Shown: positions 29,321-36,992 of the stretch, piece after piece
How the letters are laid out: each line of letters starts with the position of its first letter
Numbering within the stretch: the stretch's first letter is position 1
From: an uncultured Oxalobacteraceae bacterium
GTDB lineage: Bacteria; Pseudomonadota; Gammaproteobacteria; Burkholderiales; Burkholderiaceae_D
NCBI GenBank assembly: GCA_903893945.1
Contig: CAITOF010000107.1
Coordinates: 1 to 64,000 of the forward strand
Reading direction: 5' to 3'
Length of the DNA: 64,000 nt
Position numbers and translations under genes: made by a program
The notes under the pieces: generated by a model
What the model saw: the letters and a program-made list of their open reading frames with translations, nothing else
Database searches by the model: none
Told to the model about the DNA's origin: nothing

Positions 29321-29340
29321 TGACGATAGCGCTATCGTCA
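29321..29340. promoter_or_regulatory. 20-bp perfect palindrome upstream of exbB
   Basis: TGACGATAGCGCTATCGTCA is identical on both strands. It ends 18 bp before the exbB start and adjoins its ribosome site. It could be a repressor operator or an RNA hairpin in the leader. No T-run follows, so it is not a terminator. Confidence 0.5.
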
Positions 29341-29360
29341 AGTACCATTATTTACAGGAC

Positions 29361-29627
29361 TCAGCCTTTACGTTCCCGCCTGTCGATCCGATATCGAGGC
29401 GTCAGTTCGGCGACGTTCGTGATGCAATCACAAGTTCGCAATGTATCTTGTTGTCCGACTCTGGGCAAGTACCTTGACCGGCACAAACCCCATTCCTTGA
29501 TTTTTGATGGCCAATTCGCCCCGGTTTGGCCAAAAGTGCGGCTTGCAGCGTAAATTGGCATGACCAATGGCGGGGAATCCAGACCGTCTGGCCAGTTCAA
29601 AAAAACGGCGCGCACAAAGTTTTGCAC
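29361..29627. other. GC-richer block of unknown nature in the exbB-xseA intergenic region
   Basis: This stretch is GC-richer than the AT-rich DNA to its right and is open over long distances in two minus-strand frames (88 codons here, 96 codons at 29428-29718). Neither frame has a ribosome site or recognisable protein content. It may be a decayed gene, a dispersed repeat or structured non-coding DNA. Confidence 0.3.
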
Positions 29628-29862
29628 AGCTTATGTGGGTAACTCTGTGAGCAAACCGTGACATCATGCGCCAACTAATTGATTTGTTTTGGTTTTCCTT
29701 AAAAAGCCCACTATTCACGCAACATTATCATTATCACCACAGGTTTTACACATAAATTGTGGATAACTTTGTGTAAAAATCCGGTATAGTCATATAAGGT
29801 ATTGATTTTTATAGAGTTAGTCGATCTGATTAGAAATACAGCAAATGCCACTTTGTGGATAA
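29620..29862. promoter_or_regulatory. Cluster of six DnaA-box-like sites
   Basis: Two perfect TTATCCACA boxes (minus strand, 29758-29766 and 29854-29862). Three boxes fit TTWTNCACA: TTTTGCACA (29620-29628, plus), TTTTACACA (29744-29752, plus) and its inverse (29770-29778, minus). One near match is TTACCCACA (29634-29642, minus). The three central boxes fall within 35 bp. AT-rich DNA follows (29780-29850). The cluster ends about 110 bp before xseA. DnaA binding is inferred from consensus only. Confidence 0.65.
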
Positions 29863-29974
29863 TAACTGGACAGCCCATCGCAATCAGCGTCATTCTGAGG
29901 GAACAAAAGGACTTGCCGATACCGTTTAATCCCCCGGAATTATTGTTAGAATCACTTCCGGACCCTTTGCCACC

Positions 29975-31330
29975 ATGAATAACGATATTACCCGCCCCCA
30001 ATTTACCCCGACTGTCATGACAGTCTCTGAATTGAATCAGTCTGTCTCCCATTTACTGGAGCGTTCAATACCTTTGTGCTGGATTTCCGGTGAAATATCC
30101 AATTTCACCCGGGCTGCCTCAGGTCACTGGTATTTCACCCTGAAGGATGCGCACGCACAGGTGCGCGCCGTGATGTTTAAAAACCGGGTGAGTGGACTCG
30201 ATTTTGTGCCGCGCGAAGGTGAAAAGATTGAAGTGCGGGCCACCGTGACGCTCTACGCGCCGCGCGGTGATTATCAGCTCAACGTCGAAAACGTCCGGCG
30301 TGCCGGTCTGGGCAACCTGTATGAGGCGTTTCTGCAATTGAAACAGAAATTGAGTCAGGCCGGTCTGTTTGATCCGTCACGCAAGCGGCCACTGCCTGCC
30401 TTTCCGTCCTGCATAGGTATTGTTACCAGTCCGCAGGCCGCTGCATTGCGCGACATCCTGATTACCCTGCAGCGACGCGCGCCGCAAGTCAGAATCATCA
30501 TTTACCCCACACCTGTCCAGGGAGCCGGGTCGGCGCAGAAAATTGCCGAAATGATTGCCCTTGCCGCAGCCAGAAACGAATGCGAGGTTCTGATTCTGTC
30601 ACGAGGTGGCGGAAGCATGGAGGATTTATGGTCATTCAATGATGAACAACTGGCTCTGGCGATCTCGGCCTGCGGTATTCCCGTTATTGCCGGCGTCGGC
30701 CATGAAACCGACTTCACCATTGCTGATTTTGTGGCGGATGTTCGGGCGCCGACACCCACTGCCGCAGCAGAAATTGCGGTGGCGGCACGCGCGGACCTGC
30801 TCCAGCAGCTGCAGTCGACGACCATGCACCTGCAGCGAAACTGGCGACGCCAGCTTGACCAGGTAAATCAGACCCTGGACCAGCTCTCGCGACGACTGGT
30901 CAGCCCACTGTCCTACATGCGCAGTGAACGTGCAAAACTGGAAGCGCTGCAATTGCGCCTGATGCACAGCGTCGACAGAACACGCAAACAGGCGCACTTC
31001 CAGGTTGAACAGCTGAAACAGAAATTGCGCAATCAATCGCCGCGCGCCGACCTGAAAAAACATCAGCTGCGCCAACTGTCCACCCGGTTCCAGCAGGAGA
31101 CACATCGCCATGTCCAGTCACGTCAGCAGCAACTGCACCATCTTCAATTGCAGCTGGAATTATTAAACCCGCAGCGGACACTGGAACGTGGCTATGCCAT
31201 TATCATGGATCCGCAGGGAGCAATCATCCGCCAGGCCAGCCAGTTCAAGGTGCCGGGCCACATCAATGTGAAACTGGCCGGGGGCGATATCGAGCTTGGC
31301 ATAGCGAGCATGCAGCATAAATTAACCTGA
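29975..31330 (+). CDS. xseA: Exodeoxyribonuclease VII large subunit
   Basis: Degrades single-stranded DNA with XseB (not in the window). 451 residues: an N-terminal OB-fold (about 15-110, with CWISGEISNF and GHWYFTLKD), the catalytic core (about 130-330) with GIVTSPQAAALRDI, LSRGGGSMEDLWSFND, PVIAGVGHETDFTIADFVAD and RAPTPTAAAE, and a long coiled-coil C-terminus. Length is normal. Only a weak ribosome site precedes ATG 29975. Transcribed divergently from exbB across the DnaA-box region. Confidence 0.95.
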   Translation: MNNDITRPQFTPTVMTVSELNQSVSHLLERSIPLCWISGEISNFTRAASGHWYFTLKDAHAQVRAVMFKNRVSGLDFVPREGEKIEVRATVTLYAPRGDYQLNVENVRRAGLGNLYEAFLQLKQKLSQAGLFDPSRKRPLPAFPSCIGIVTSPQAAALRDILITLQRRAPQVRIIIYPTPVQGAGSAQKIAEMIALAAARNECEVLILSRGGGSMEDLWSFNDEQLALAISACGIPVIAGVGHETDFTIADFVADVRAPTPTAAAEIAVAARADLLQQLQSTTMHLQRNWRRQLDQVNQTLDQLSRRLVSPLSYMRSERAKLEALQLRLMHSVDRTRKQAHFQVEQLKQKLRNQSPRADLKKHQLRQLSTRFQQETHRHVQSRQQQLHHLQLQLELLNPQRTLERGYAIIMDPQGAIIRQASQFKVPGHINVKLAGGDIELGIASMQHKLT

Positions 31331-31422
31331 ACAATGCAAACAAATCGCAACCCCGTTACAATAACCCGTTGTTGGTTTGGTTTACTTGATCATTGAATTA
31401 GCTTTACGACAAAGGAAATGAA

Positions 31423-32001
31423 ATGGAACACACTCTACCCGCCCTGCCTTATGCCCTCGATGCTCTGGCACCACATATCTCCAAAGAAACACTGGAATAT
31501 CATTATGGAAAGCATCATCAGACTTACGTAACCAACCTGAATAATCTGATAAAAGGTACCGAGTTTGAAAATGCATCGCTCGACGACATCGTTAAAAAAT
31601 CATCTGCCGGCATTTTCAATAATGCTGCACAAATCTGGAACCACACTTTTTACTGGAAAAGTTTGAAACCTCAGGGTGGCGGCGCGCCCGGTGGCGCCCT
31701 GGCCGCTGCGATTAATGCAAAATGGGGATCGTTTGACGCGTTCAAGGAAGCGTTCACGAAATCCGCCCTGGGGAATTTTGGTTCCAGCTGGACATGGCTG
31801 GTCAAAAAGCCGGACGGTTCACTTGACATTGTCAACACGTCCAACGCTGCCACACCCTTCACCACAGCAGACCAGCCGCTGCTGACCTGTGATCTGTGGG
31901 AGCACGCTTACTACATCGATTACCGTAACTTGCGCGCCAAATATATCGAGGCGTTCTGGGGTCTGGTAAACTGGGATTTTGCCGCGGCCAATATGGGTTG
32001 A
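31423..32001 (+). CDS. sodB: Superoxide dismutase, Fe type
   Basis: Dismutates superoxide in the cytoplasm. 192 residues. Metal ligands are visible as the His in [12 protein letters not shown] (about 27), the His in [10 protein letters not shown] (about 74), and Asp and His in [11 protein letters not shown] (about 155-165). FGSSWTWLV is typical. The short length and AQIWNH favour the Fe-dependent branch, but Mn or cambialistic use cannot be excluded. AAGGAAATGAA precedes the start, and a hairpin terminator follows 43 bp after the stop. Confidence 0.95.
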   Translation: MEHTLPALPYALDALAPHISKETLEYHYGKHHQTYVTNLNNLIKGTEFENASLDDIVKKSSAGIFNNAAQIWNHTFYWKSLKPQGGGAPGGALAAAINAKWGSFDAFKEAFTKSALGNFGSSWTWLVKKPDGSLDIVNTSNAATPFTTADQPLLTCDLWEHAYYIDYRNLRAKYIEAFWGLVNWDFAAANMG

Positions 32002-32043
32002 TTTATAACAACCAGACCGGTGGCTGTCACCGCAGGTTAAAAA

Positions 32044-32075
32044 GGCCGGTCCACTTGAAATGGGCCGGCTTTTTT
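32044..32075 (+). terminator. Terminator after sodB
   Basis: GCCGGTCCA and TGGGCCGGC form a 9-bp stem (one G-T pair) around a 7-nt loop, followed by TTTTTT. It lies 43 bp past the sodB stop. Confidence 0.88.
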
Positions 32076-32130
32076 GCTTCCGTTAGTGGTACAGTTATTT
32101 CTTCAGAAAAATCACAAAAGGAGAGACACG

Positions 32131-32610
32131 ATGGATGACCTTACGCAACTGGCCGCCAGAGTCGGCAGCTTACTCGCCGAAAAAAATCTGTTACTGGCCA
32201 CAGCCGAATCCTGCACTGGCGGTGGCGTGGCTCAGGCCGTGACCGAGATCTCCGGTTCTTCCTCCTGGTTTGAATGCGGATTTATCACCTATTCCAATTC
32301 GTCAAAGTCTGAACTGCTCAGCATTTCGCCCGCGTTGATTGCTCAGCACGGTTCTGTCAGCGAGGAAATTGCGGCGGCAATGGCCGAAGGTGCCCTGGCC
32401 AACTGCGAAGCGCATGTGGCGATCGCGACCACAGGTATTGCCGGTCCGCTGGGCGCTGTGCCTGGCAAACCCGTCGGTACGATCTGTTTTGCCTGGAGCA
32501 TGAACGGAAAAACCCATACTGAACGGCTGCTCTTTCAGGGCGACCGGAGATCGGTTCGCGAACAATCCGTCGTCCATGCACTGAGAGGTCTGCTGCAGTT
32601 CCTGGGTTGA
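32131..32610 (+). CDS. pncC: Nicotinamide-nucleotide amidohydrolase (CinA C-terminal family)
   Basis: Hydrolyses NMN to nicotinate mononucleotide for NAD recycling. The start is ATG 32131 (MDDLTQLAARVGS) with AAAAGGAGAG upstream; a longer frame from 32074 runs through the sodB terminator and is rejected. 159 residues, a stand-alone CinA C-terminal domain with LLATAESCTGGGVAQAVTEISGSSSWFECGFITYSN and TTGIAGPLGA. Convergent with the downstream chemoreceptor gene (8-bp gap). Confidence 0.92.
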   Translation: MDDLTQLAARVGSLLAEKNLLLATAESCTGGGVAQAVTEISGSSSWFECGFITYSNSSKSELLSISPALIAQHGSVSEEIAAAMAEGALANCEAHVAIATTGIAGPLGAVPGKPVGTICFAWSMNGKTHTERLLFQGDRRSVREQSVVHALRGLLQFLG

Positions 32611-32618
32611 ATTTTTAA

Positions 32619-34355
32619 TTAAAACTCTTCCCAACCCTGTTCATCCGGCGCCTCCGGAATAGCCTGACTGACCTTGGGGAGCGCGTTTTTCGGTGCATTG
32701 GGCACCGCGGCAACCCGCACCGGATTCGGATTTTTTACGGGTTTGATTGGCGCAGCAACCCGGCGTTCACTGCTGACTTTGGCGGGAGCAGAGTGAGCAC
32801 CCAGATTCTGCGTGCCATTCGTTTTAAACACATCAACGGCCAGCAATAATTCGCGTGACTGATCCTGCATGGCTTTGGCAGCGGCAGCGGCCTGCTCGAC
32901 CAGCGCGGCATTCTGCTGGGTGACCGCATCCATTTCGGTAATGGCTCGATTGATCTGGTCTATCCCCTGGGATTGTTCCTGACTCGCAGCGGTAATTTCA
33001 ACCATAATGTCGGTCACCTGCTGGATACTGCTGACGACGTTATTCATGGTCGAACCGGCCTCATTGACCTGCCTGCTGCCGGTTTCCACTTTCTCGACAG
33101 AATCGCCTATCAGTACCTTGATTTCTTTGGCTGCCGCTGCAGAGCGCTGTGCCAGATTGCGTACTTCAGAAGCCACGACAGCAAACCCGCGCCCCTGTTC
33201 GCCGGCGCGCGCCGCCTCAACAGCTGCGTTCAATGCCAGAATATTGGTTTGAAATGCTATGCCATCGATCACGCTGATAATGTCAACAATCTTCTTCGAG
33301 GATTCATTAATCGCCGCCATGGTATCCACCACCTGCGAAACGACACTACCCCCTTTAATCGCCACTTCGGTTGCCTGCTGCGCCAACTTGTTGGCCTGGC
33401 GGGCATTATCTGCATTCTGTTTGACGGTACTGGTCAATTCTTCCATCGACGAGGCTGTTTCTTCCAGGGCACCGGCCTGTGCTTCGGTACGTGAAGACAG
33501 GTCCTGATTGCCCTGTGCAATTTCAGCAGAGGCATTGGCGATCGAGCTGGTGCCACTCCGGACTTTTCCGACGATGCCGTCCAGGCTGGTATTCATATCT
33601 TTCAGGGCCTGTAACAGCGTGCCGGTCTCATCGTTCGACTCGACGGTAATCTGGCGGGTCAAATCGCCCGAGGCAACCGATTGTGCCAGATCAACCGCCT
33701 GATTCATCGGTCCTGTAATCGACCTGGTGATGAACCACGCCAACAGGGCTCCGGCCAGAATGGCAAGCACGGCAAAAACGATGGTCAGATATCTGACCGA
33801 TTTATTGACGTCAACGGATTGGTCGAACTGGGTCTTGGCAAGCTTGACCTGAATGTCTTTGAGTTTGGCCAGTGTTTCAAATGCTTTGGGCGCAAGCGGG
33901 CTCAACTGACTCTTGTACAGCTCCAGTGCCTGATCTTTCTTGCCGGCCTTCATGGCGTCACGGATCGGCGTAATTCCCTGCGCGCGATAGGCTGTCAGTG
34001 CCGGTTCAAATTCCTTGACCAGATCCTTTTCGGGGTCGGTCAGGTTGGTGGTTTTATAGTGTTCCCAGGATTTGTCAATCCCGGCCGAATTCCGCAGTTG
34101 CTCCTCGCTGCGTTTTTCAATGTTCTGCGGGTCGTCATTGAGCATCATGTCCATCGCAAGAATCCGGTTGCGCATGGCCAGATACTCGGTGTTGCTCAAG
34201 TCGGCTAACGGAACCACCGATTCATCGTACATGGCCCTTACGGATTCGAAGGTTTTACCTATACCGTTCATTGCCAGAAATGATATACAGAACAATAAGA
34301 CCAGCACTGCGCCAAACGCAGCGCCCAATCGCTGACTGAGCTTCAAATTTTTCAT
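32619..34355 (-). CDS. Methyl-accepting chemotaxis protein with a four-helix-bundle sensor
   Basis: 578-residue receptor. First membrane helix about 10-30; a periplasmic four-helix-bundle (Tar-like) ligand domain about 35-185; second helix about 188-210; HAMP; then the signalling domain with the invariant tip [28 protein letters not shown]. An Ala/Pro/Lys-rich linker leads to a C-terminal GWEEF, the CheR/CheB-tethering type tail shared with the receptor at 18.9 kb. A strong ribosome site (GGGGAGG) precedes the ATG, and a sigma-28-like promoter lies 40-66 bp upstream. The ligand is unknown. Confidence 0.93.
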   Translation of the reverse strand: MKNLKLSQRLGAAFGAVLVLLFCISFLAMNGIGKTFESVRAMYDESVVPLADLSNTEYLAMRNRILAMDMMLNDDPQNIEKRSEEQLRNSAGIDKSWEHYKTTNLTDPEKDLVKEFEPALTAYRAQGITPIRDAMKAGKKDQALELYKSQLSPLAPKAFETLAKLKDIQVKLAKTQFDQSVDVNKSVRYLTIVFAVLAILAGALLAWFITRSITGPMNQAVDLAQSVASGDLTRQITVESNDETGTLLQALKDMNTSLDGIVGKVRSGTSSIANASAEIAQGNQDLSSRTEAQAGALEETASSMEELTSTVKQNADNARQANKLAQQATEVAIKGGSVVSQVVDTMAAINESSKKIVDIISVIDGIAFQTNILALNAAVEAARAGEQGRGFAVVASEVRNLAQRSAAAAKEIKVLIGDSVEKVETGSRQVNEAGSTMNNVVSSIQQVTDIMVEITAASQEQSQGIDQINRAITEMDAVTQQNAALVEQAAAAAKAMQDQSRELLLAVDVFKTNGTQNLGAHSAPAKVSSERRVAAPIKPVKNPNPVRVAAVPNAPKNALPKVSQAIPEAPDEQGWEEF

Positions 34356-34394
34356 TTATTCCTCCCCAAAATTTGTTTTCCGGCACTTTGCTAT

Positions 34395-34421
34395 GAATCG
34401 GCGCCTGTCATATAAACTATT
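34395..34421 (-). promoter_or_regulatory. Sigma-28 (FliA) type promoter of the chemoreceptor gene
   Basis: On the minus strand, AATAGTTT, an 11-bp spacer, then GCCGATTC. Against the FliA consensus TAAAGTTT-N11-GCCGATAA this is 6/8 and 6/8 with exact spacing. The -10 ends 39 bp before the start codon. It fits the late flagellar class expected for a receptor. Confidence 0.65.
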
Positions 34422-34450
34422 TATAGCAGCTGGTTGATGATTTTCAATGT

Positions 34451-34477
34451 ACTGGTTTCAACTGATACCGCCGATAT
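34451..34477 (+). promoter_or_regulatory. Weaker sigma-28-like promoter facing the binding-protein gene
   Basis: ACTGGTTT, an 11-bp spacer, then GCCGATAT (4/8 and 7/8 against the FliA consensus). It points to the plus-strand gene at 34624 with a leader of about 140 nt. The -35 is poor, so this may be chance. Confidence 0.3.
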
Positions 34478-34623
34478 TCAATGAATTCCTGTTATTTTAT
34501 TAATGAATAATCTTTATAAAATGAAAACTTATGTTAAAAATGCGATCATTTGAAAAATTTATATGCGTGACGCGACGTTGTTAACCTATTCTGGTTGCTG
34601 CAAAGTATGAAAGCGATCAATTA

Positions 34624-35388
34624 ATGAGCCAACGCAAACAATTCCCCTTATGGACCGGCAAGCCAGCGCTACTGCTGCTTTTCATACTGAACCTGGTTCC
34701 CGTCGCGCAGGGTCAGGAAGCAAAACTGCTCATTACGACCGAATCGTCGTTTCCCTCCTCCGTGTCCAATGACAATGGCAACACGGTTTTCGGGCAGTCA
34801 GCGGACAAGGTTCATGAAATACTGAAACGTAGTCACATTGCCTACGACATGCGCTTGATGAGCTGGAACAGGGCGTTTGAACTGGCCCGCAATGATGCCA
34901 ATACCTGTGTCTTTGCCACAGCCCGAACCAAGGACCGGGAAGCGCATTTCAAATGGATAGGTCCCATCTCAAAAGGCGACTGGGGCATCTTTGGCAACCG
35001 CGACAAATTGGGCAGGATAAACCGCCTGGAAGATATCAGGGATGCCAATATAGGCGGCATCCGGGGCGACGTGTTCTCTGAATATCTGGTCGAGAAGGGC
35101 TATCATGTTGTTACCTCGTCGGAAAATGAAATCTCGCTCAAGAATGTTGAAATCGGTCGTCTGGACTATTGGTCGTCAGATACCCGAAACGGGTTAAACC
35201 TGATTAACAGAACCCATTTGAACGACAAGATCGTGTTGCTGCTTACCATACAGCCATCGAATGACTATTTTCTCGCCTGTAATCCCCAGATCAATGACGA
35301 ACTTATTGATCGCATGAGATCGAAACTCCTGGAAATAAAAGCCGACGGTACCGACGCGAAAATTGAAGCGAAATATCTGAATCATTAA
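34624..35388 (+). CDS. Periplasmic amino-acid-type binding protein (SBP family 3)
   Basis: 254 residues with a signal peptide (about 1-31, cleaved near AQG-QE). The fold is the type II periplasmic binding protein of amino-acid ABC transporters. VFGQSADKVHEILKRSHIAYDMRLMSWNRAFELA is the typical first-lobe sequence, followed by a hinge near 125-140. No permease or ATPase is adjacent. The gene is divergent from the chemoreceptor, sharing a 268-bp promoter region. Such orphan proteins sometimes serve as sensors or belong to distant transporters. Ligand unknown. Confidence 0.8.
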   Translation: MSQRKQFPLWTGKPALLLLFILNLVPVAQGQEAKLLITTESSFPSSVSNDNGNTVFGQSADKVHEILKRSHIAYDMRLMSWNRAFELARNDANTCVFATARTKDREAHFKWIGPISKGDWGIFGNRDKLGRINRLEDIRDANIGGIRGDVFSEYLVEKGYHVVTSSENEISLKNVEIGRLDYWSSDTRNGLNLINRTHLNDKIVLLLTIQPSNDYFLACNPQINDELIDRMRSKLLEIKADGTDAKIEAKYLNH

Positions 35389-35431
35389 ATTTCTGCAATA
35401 ATCTGCCTTTGCCCTTCAAACCTGAACCCTT

Positions 35432-36283
35432 ATGAATCTGTATGTCCTGCTACTGGTGCTGGTTACCCTCGTCTGGGGTACCACCTTCCCGCTTCTGAAA
35501 GTCGCCACTGTACATCTGTCCGGCATGGAAGTGTCCGTCATCCGTTTCATCGTCGCCGCAATCTGCGTCTCCCCGTTCGCAATCAAACTCAGTCAGAGGG
35601 CCTGGCGCGATGGCGCCGTGCTGGGTGTCGTGGGGTTGATTGCCTATGTGACCCAGGCTTATGGCCTGCAACTGATTTCATCCAACCGTAGCGCATTCCT
35701 GACCAGCCTGAATGTACTTTTCGTACCCTTTCTGGCCTGGATGCTGGGTGCCCGGTTGTCACTGCAGGTGGTCTTCGCTGCCGCACTGGCCTGTTTCGGT
35801 ATCGGCCTGATGTCGTGGGAAGGTGGCGGCAATGTCCTGGGTGATGTGACGACCGTGCTGTCGGCGCTGGCCTATGCGATTTATGTCCTGCTGTTGGGTC
35901 GCATGGCAAAAAAACATACTTCATTGTCACTGGCGACCTCACAGATCATCATGATGGCACTCATCGGCATGTTGCTGCTGCTTTTTGAAGGACCGGCACG
36001 ACTGGCCAGTTTGCCACACCGTCTGGAGCCGGCCTTGCCCTCACTGCTCTTTCTGGGCATCGTGGCCACCGCAGCCATGCTGTTTATTCAGGCGATCGGA
36101 CAGAAACATGTCAGCGCAACCAAAGCGGCGCTGATCTATTCGCTTGAACCGGCTTTTGCTGCCCTGTTTGCCTGGCTCTGGCTGGGTGAGCAACTCACCG
36201 TACGATCTGCCACAGGCGGTGCCTTGGTGGTGGTCGCTGTTGTCCTGTCTGAATGGCAGTTTGAAAAAAAATCGATAGACTGA
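35432..36283 (+). CDS. EamA-family (DMT) inner-membrane transporter
   Basis: 283 residues with ten predicted helices in two EamA repeats (about 1-135 and 145-280). [18 protein letters not shown] is the typical first helix, and [29 protein letters not shown] is the hallmark of the second repeat. It probably exports a metabolite or amino acid; the substrate is not readable. It follows the binding-protein gene by 43 bp and precedes a DUF1348 gene by 10 bp. Confidence 0.9.
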   Translation: MNLYVLLLVLVTLVWGTTFPLLKVATVHLSGMEVSVIRFIVAAICVSPFAIKLSQRAWRDGAVLGVVGLIAYVTQAYGLQLISSNRSAFLTSLNVLFVPFLAWMLGARLSLQVVFAAALACFGIGLMSWEGGGNVLGDVTTVLSALAYAIYVLLLGRMAKKHTSLSLATSQIIMMALIGMLLLLFEGPARLASLPHRLEPALPSLLFLGIVATAAMLFIQAIGQKHVSATKAALIYSLEPAFAALFAWLWLGEQLTVRSATGGALVVVAVVLSEWQFEKKSID

Positions 36284-36293
36284 GGAGCACACC

Positions 36294-36773
36294 ATGTCCA
36301 CACCCCATGAATCCCGCCCGCCTTACCCGCCCTTTACCCGCGAAACTGCGATCCAGAAAGTTCGCATGGCCGAAGATGGCTGGAATGGCCGTGACCCGGA
36401 GCGTGTGTCGCTCGCCTATACGGCCGACAGCAAGTGGCGCAACCGTTCAGAATTCCCGCAGGGACGAGCCGAGATTGTGGAATTTCTAAAGCGTAAATGG
36501 GAACGCGAACATGAATATCGATTGATTAAAGAATTATGGGCCGTCGAAGGTCATCGTATCGCCGTGAGGTTTGCCTATGAATGGCATGACGACAAAGGAA
36601 ATTGGTTCCGCTCCTATGGCAATGAAAACTGGGAATTTGACGAGCACGGCTTGATGCGGTTGCGCTTTGCCAGCATTAACGATCTCGCCATCACGGAATC
36701 AGAACGAAAATTCCACTGGCCGCAGGGGCGGCGTCCCGATGATTACCCGGGACTGACCGCGCTGGGCCTGTAA
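36294..36773 (+). CDS. DUF1348 (NTF2-like) protein
   Basis: 159 residues, cytoplasmic. The sequence has the strongly conserved DUF1348 pattern: [40 protein letters not shown], then [29 protein letters not shown] and a C-terminal [13 protein letters not shown]. The fold is NTF2/SnoaL-like, a cone that often binds small hydrophobic ligands, but no function is established. A GAGGAG ribosome site overlaps the transporter stop, so the two are probably co-transcribed. Confidence 0.9.
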   Translation: MSTPHESRPPYPPFTRETAIQKVRMAEDGWNGRDPERVSLAYTADSKWRNRSEFPQGRAEIVEFLKRKWEREHEYRLIKELWAVEGHRIAVRFAYEWHDDKGNWFRSYGNENWEFDEHGLMRLRFASINDLAITESERKFHWPQGRRPDDYPGLTALGL

Positions 36774-36992
36774 CCGGTACAGTTGTCAGGTCATTCAGCA
36801 CAGCAAGTATCACCGGGTCGACCTGCGAATGACCCTGCAGAGCTCATGGATTATGACTTTGCATACAAATAAAACGGCAAGATGTCATTGAACCGCGGTC
36901 ATCAGAAAATTTCCTGATCAGCAAAGCGATAATGGTGTAGATTAATGCAGTTTTTCCCAAATTCGAATGGCAGGACCGACAGGAGATATTCT

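Noticed and set aside
29620-29862. Calling the DnaA-box cluster the chromosomal origin
   Set aside because: No dnaA, rpmH, gidA or parAB nearby and gene orientation to the right does not hold; only a cluster of sites can be claimed.
30632-31111. 159-codon minus-strand frame inside xseA
   Set aside because: Antisense to a conserved gene, no start signals.
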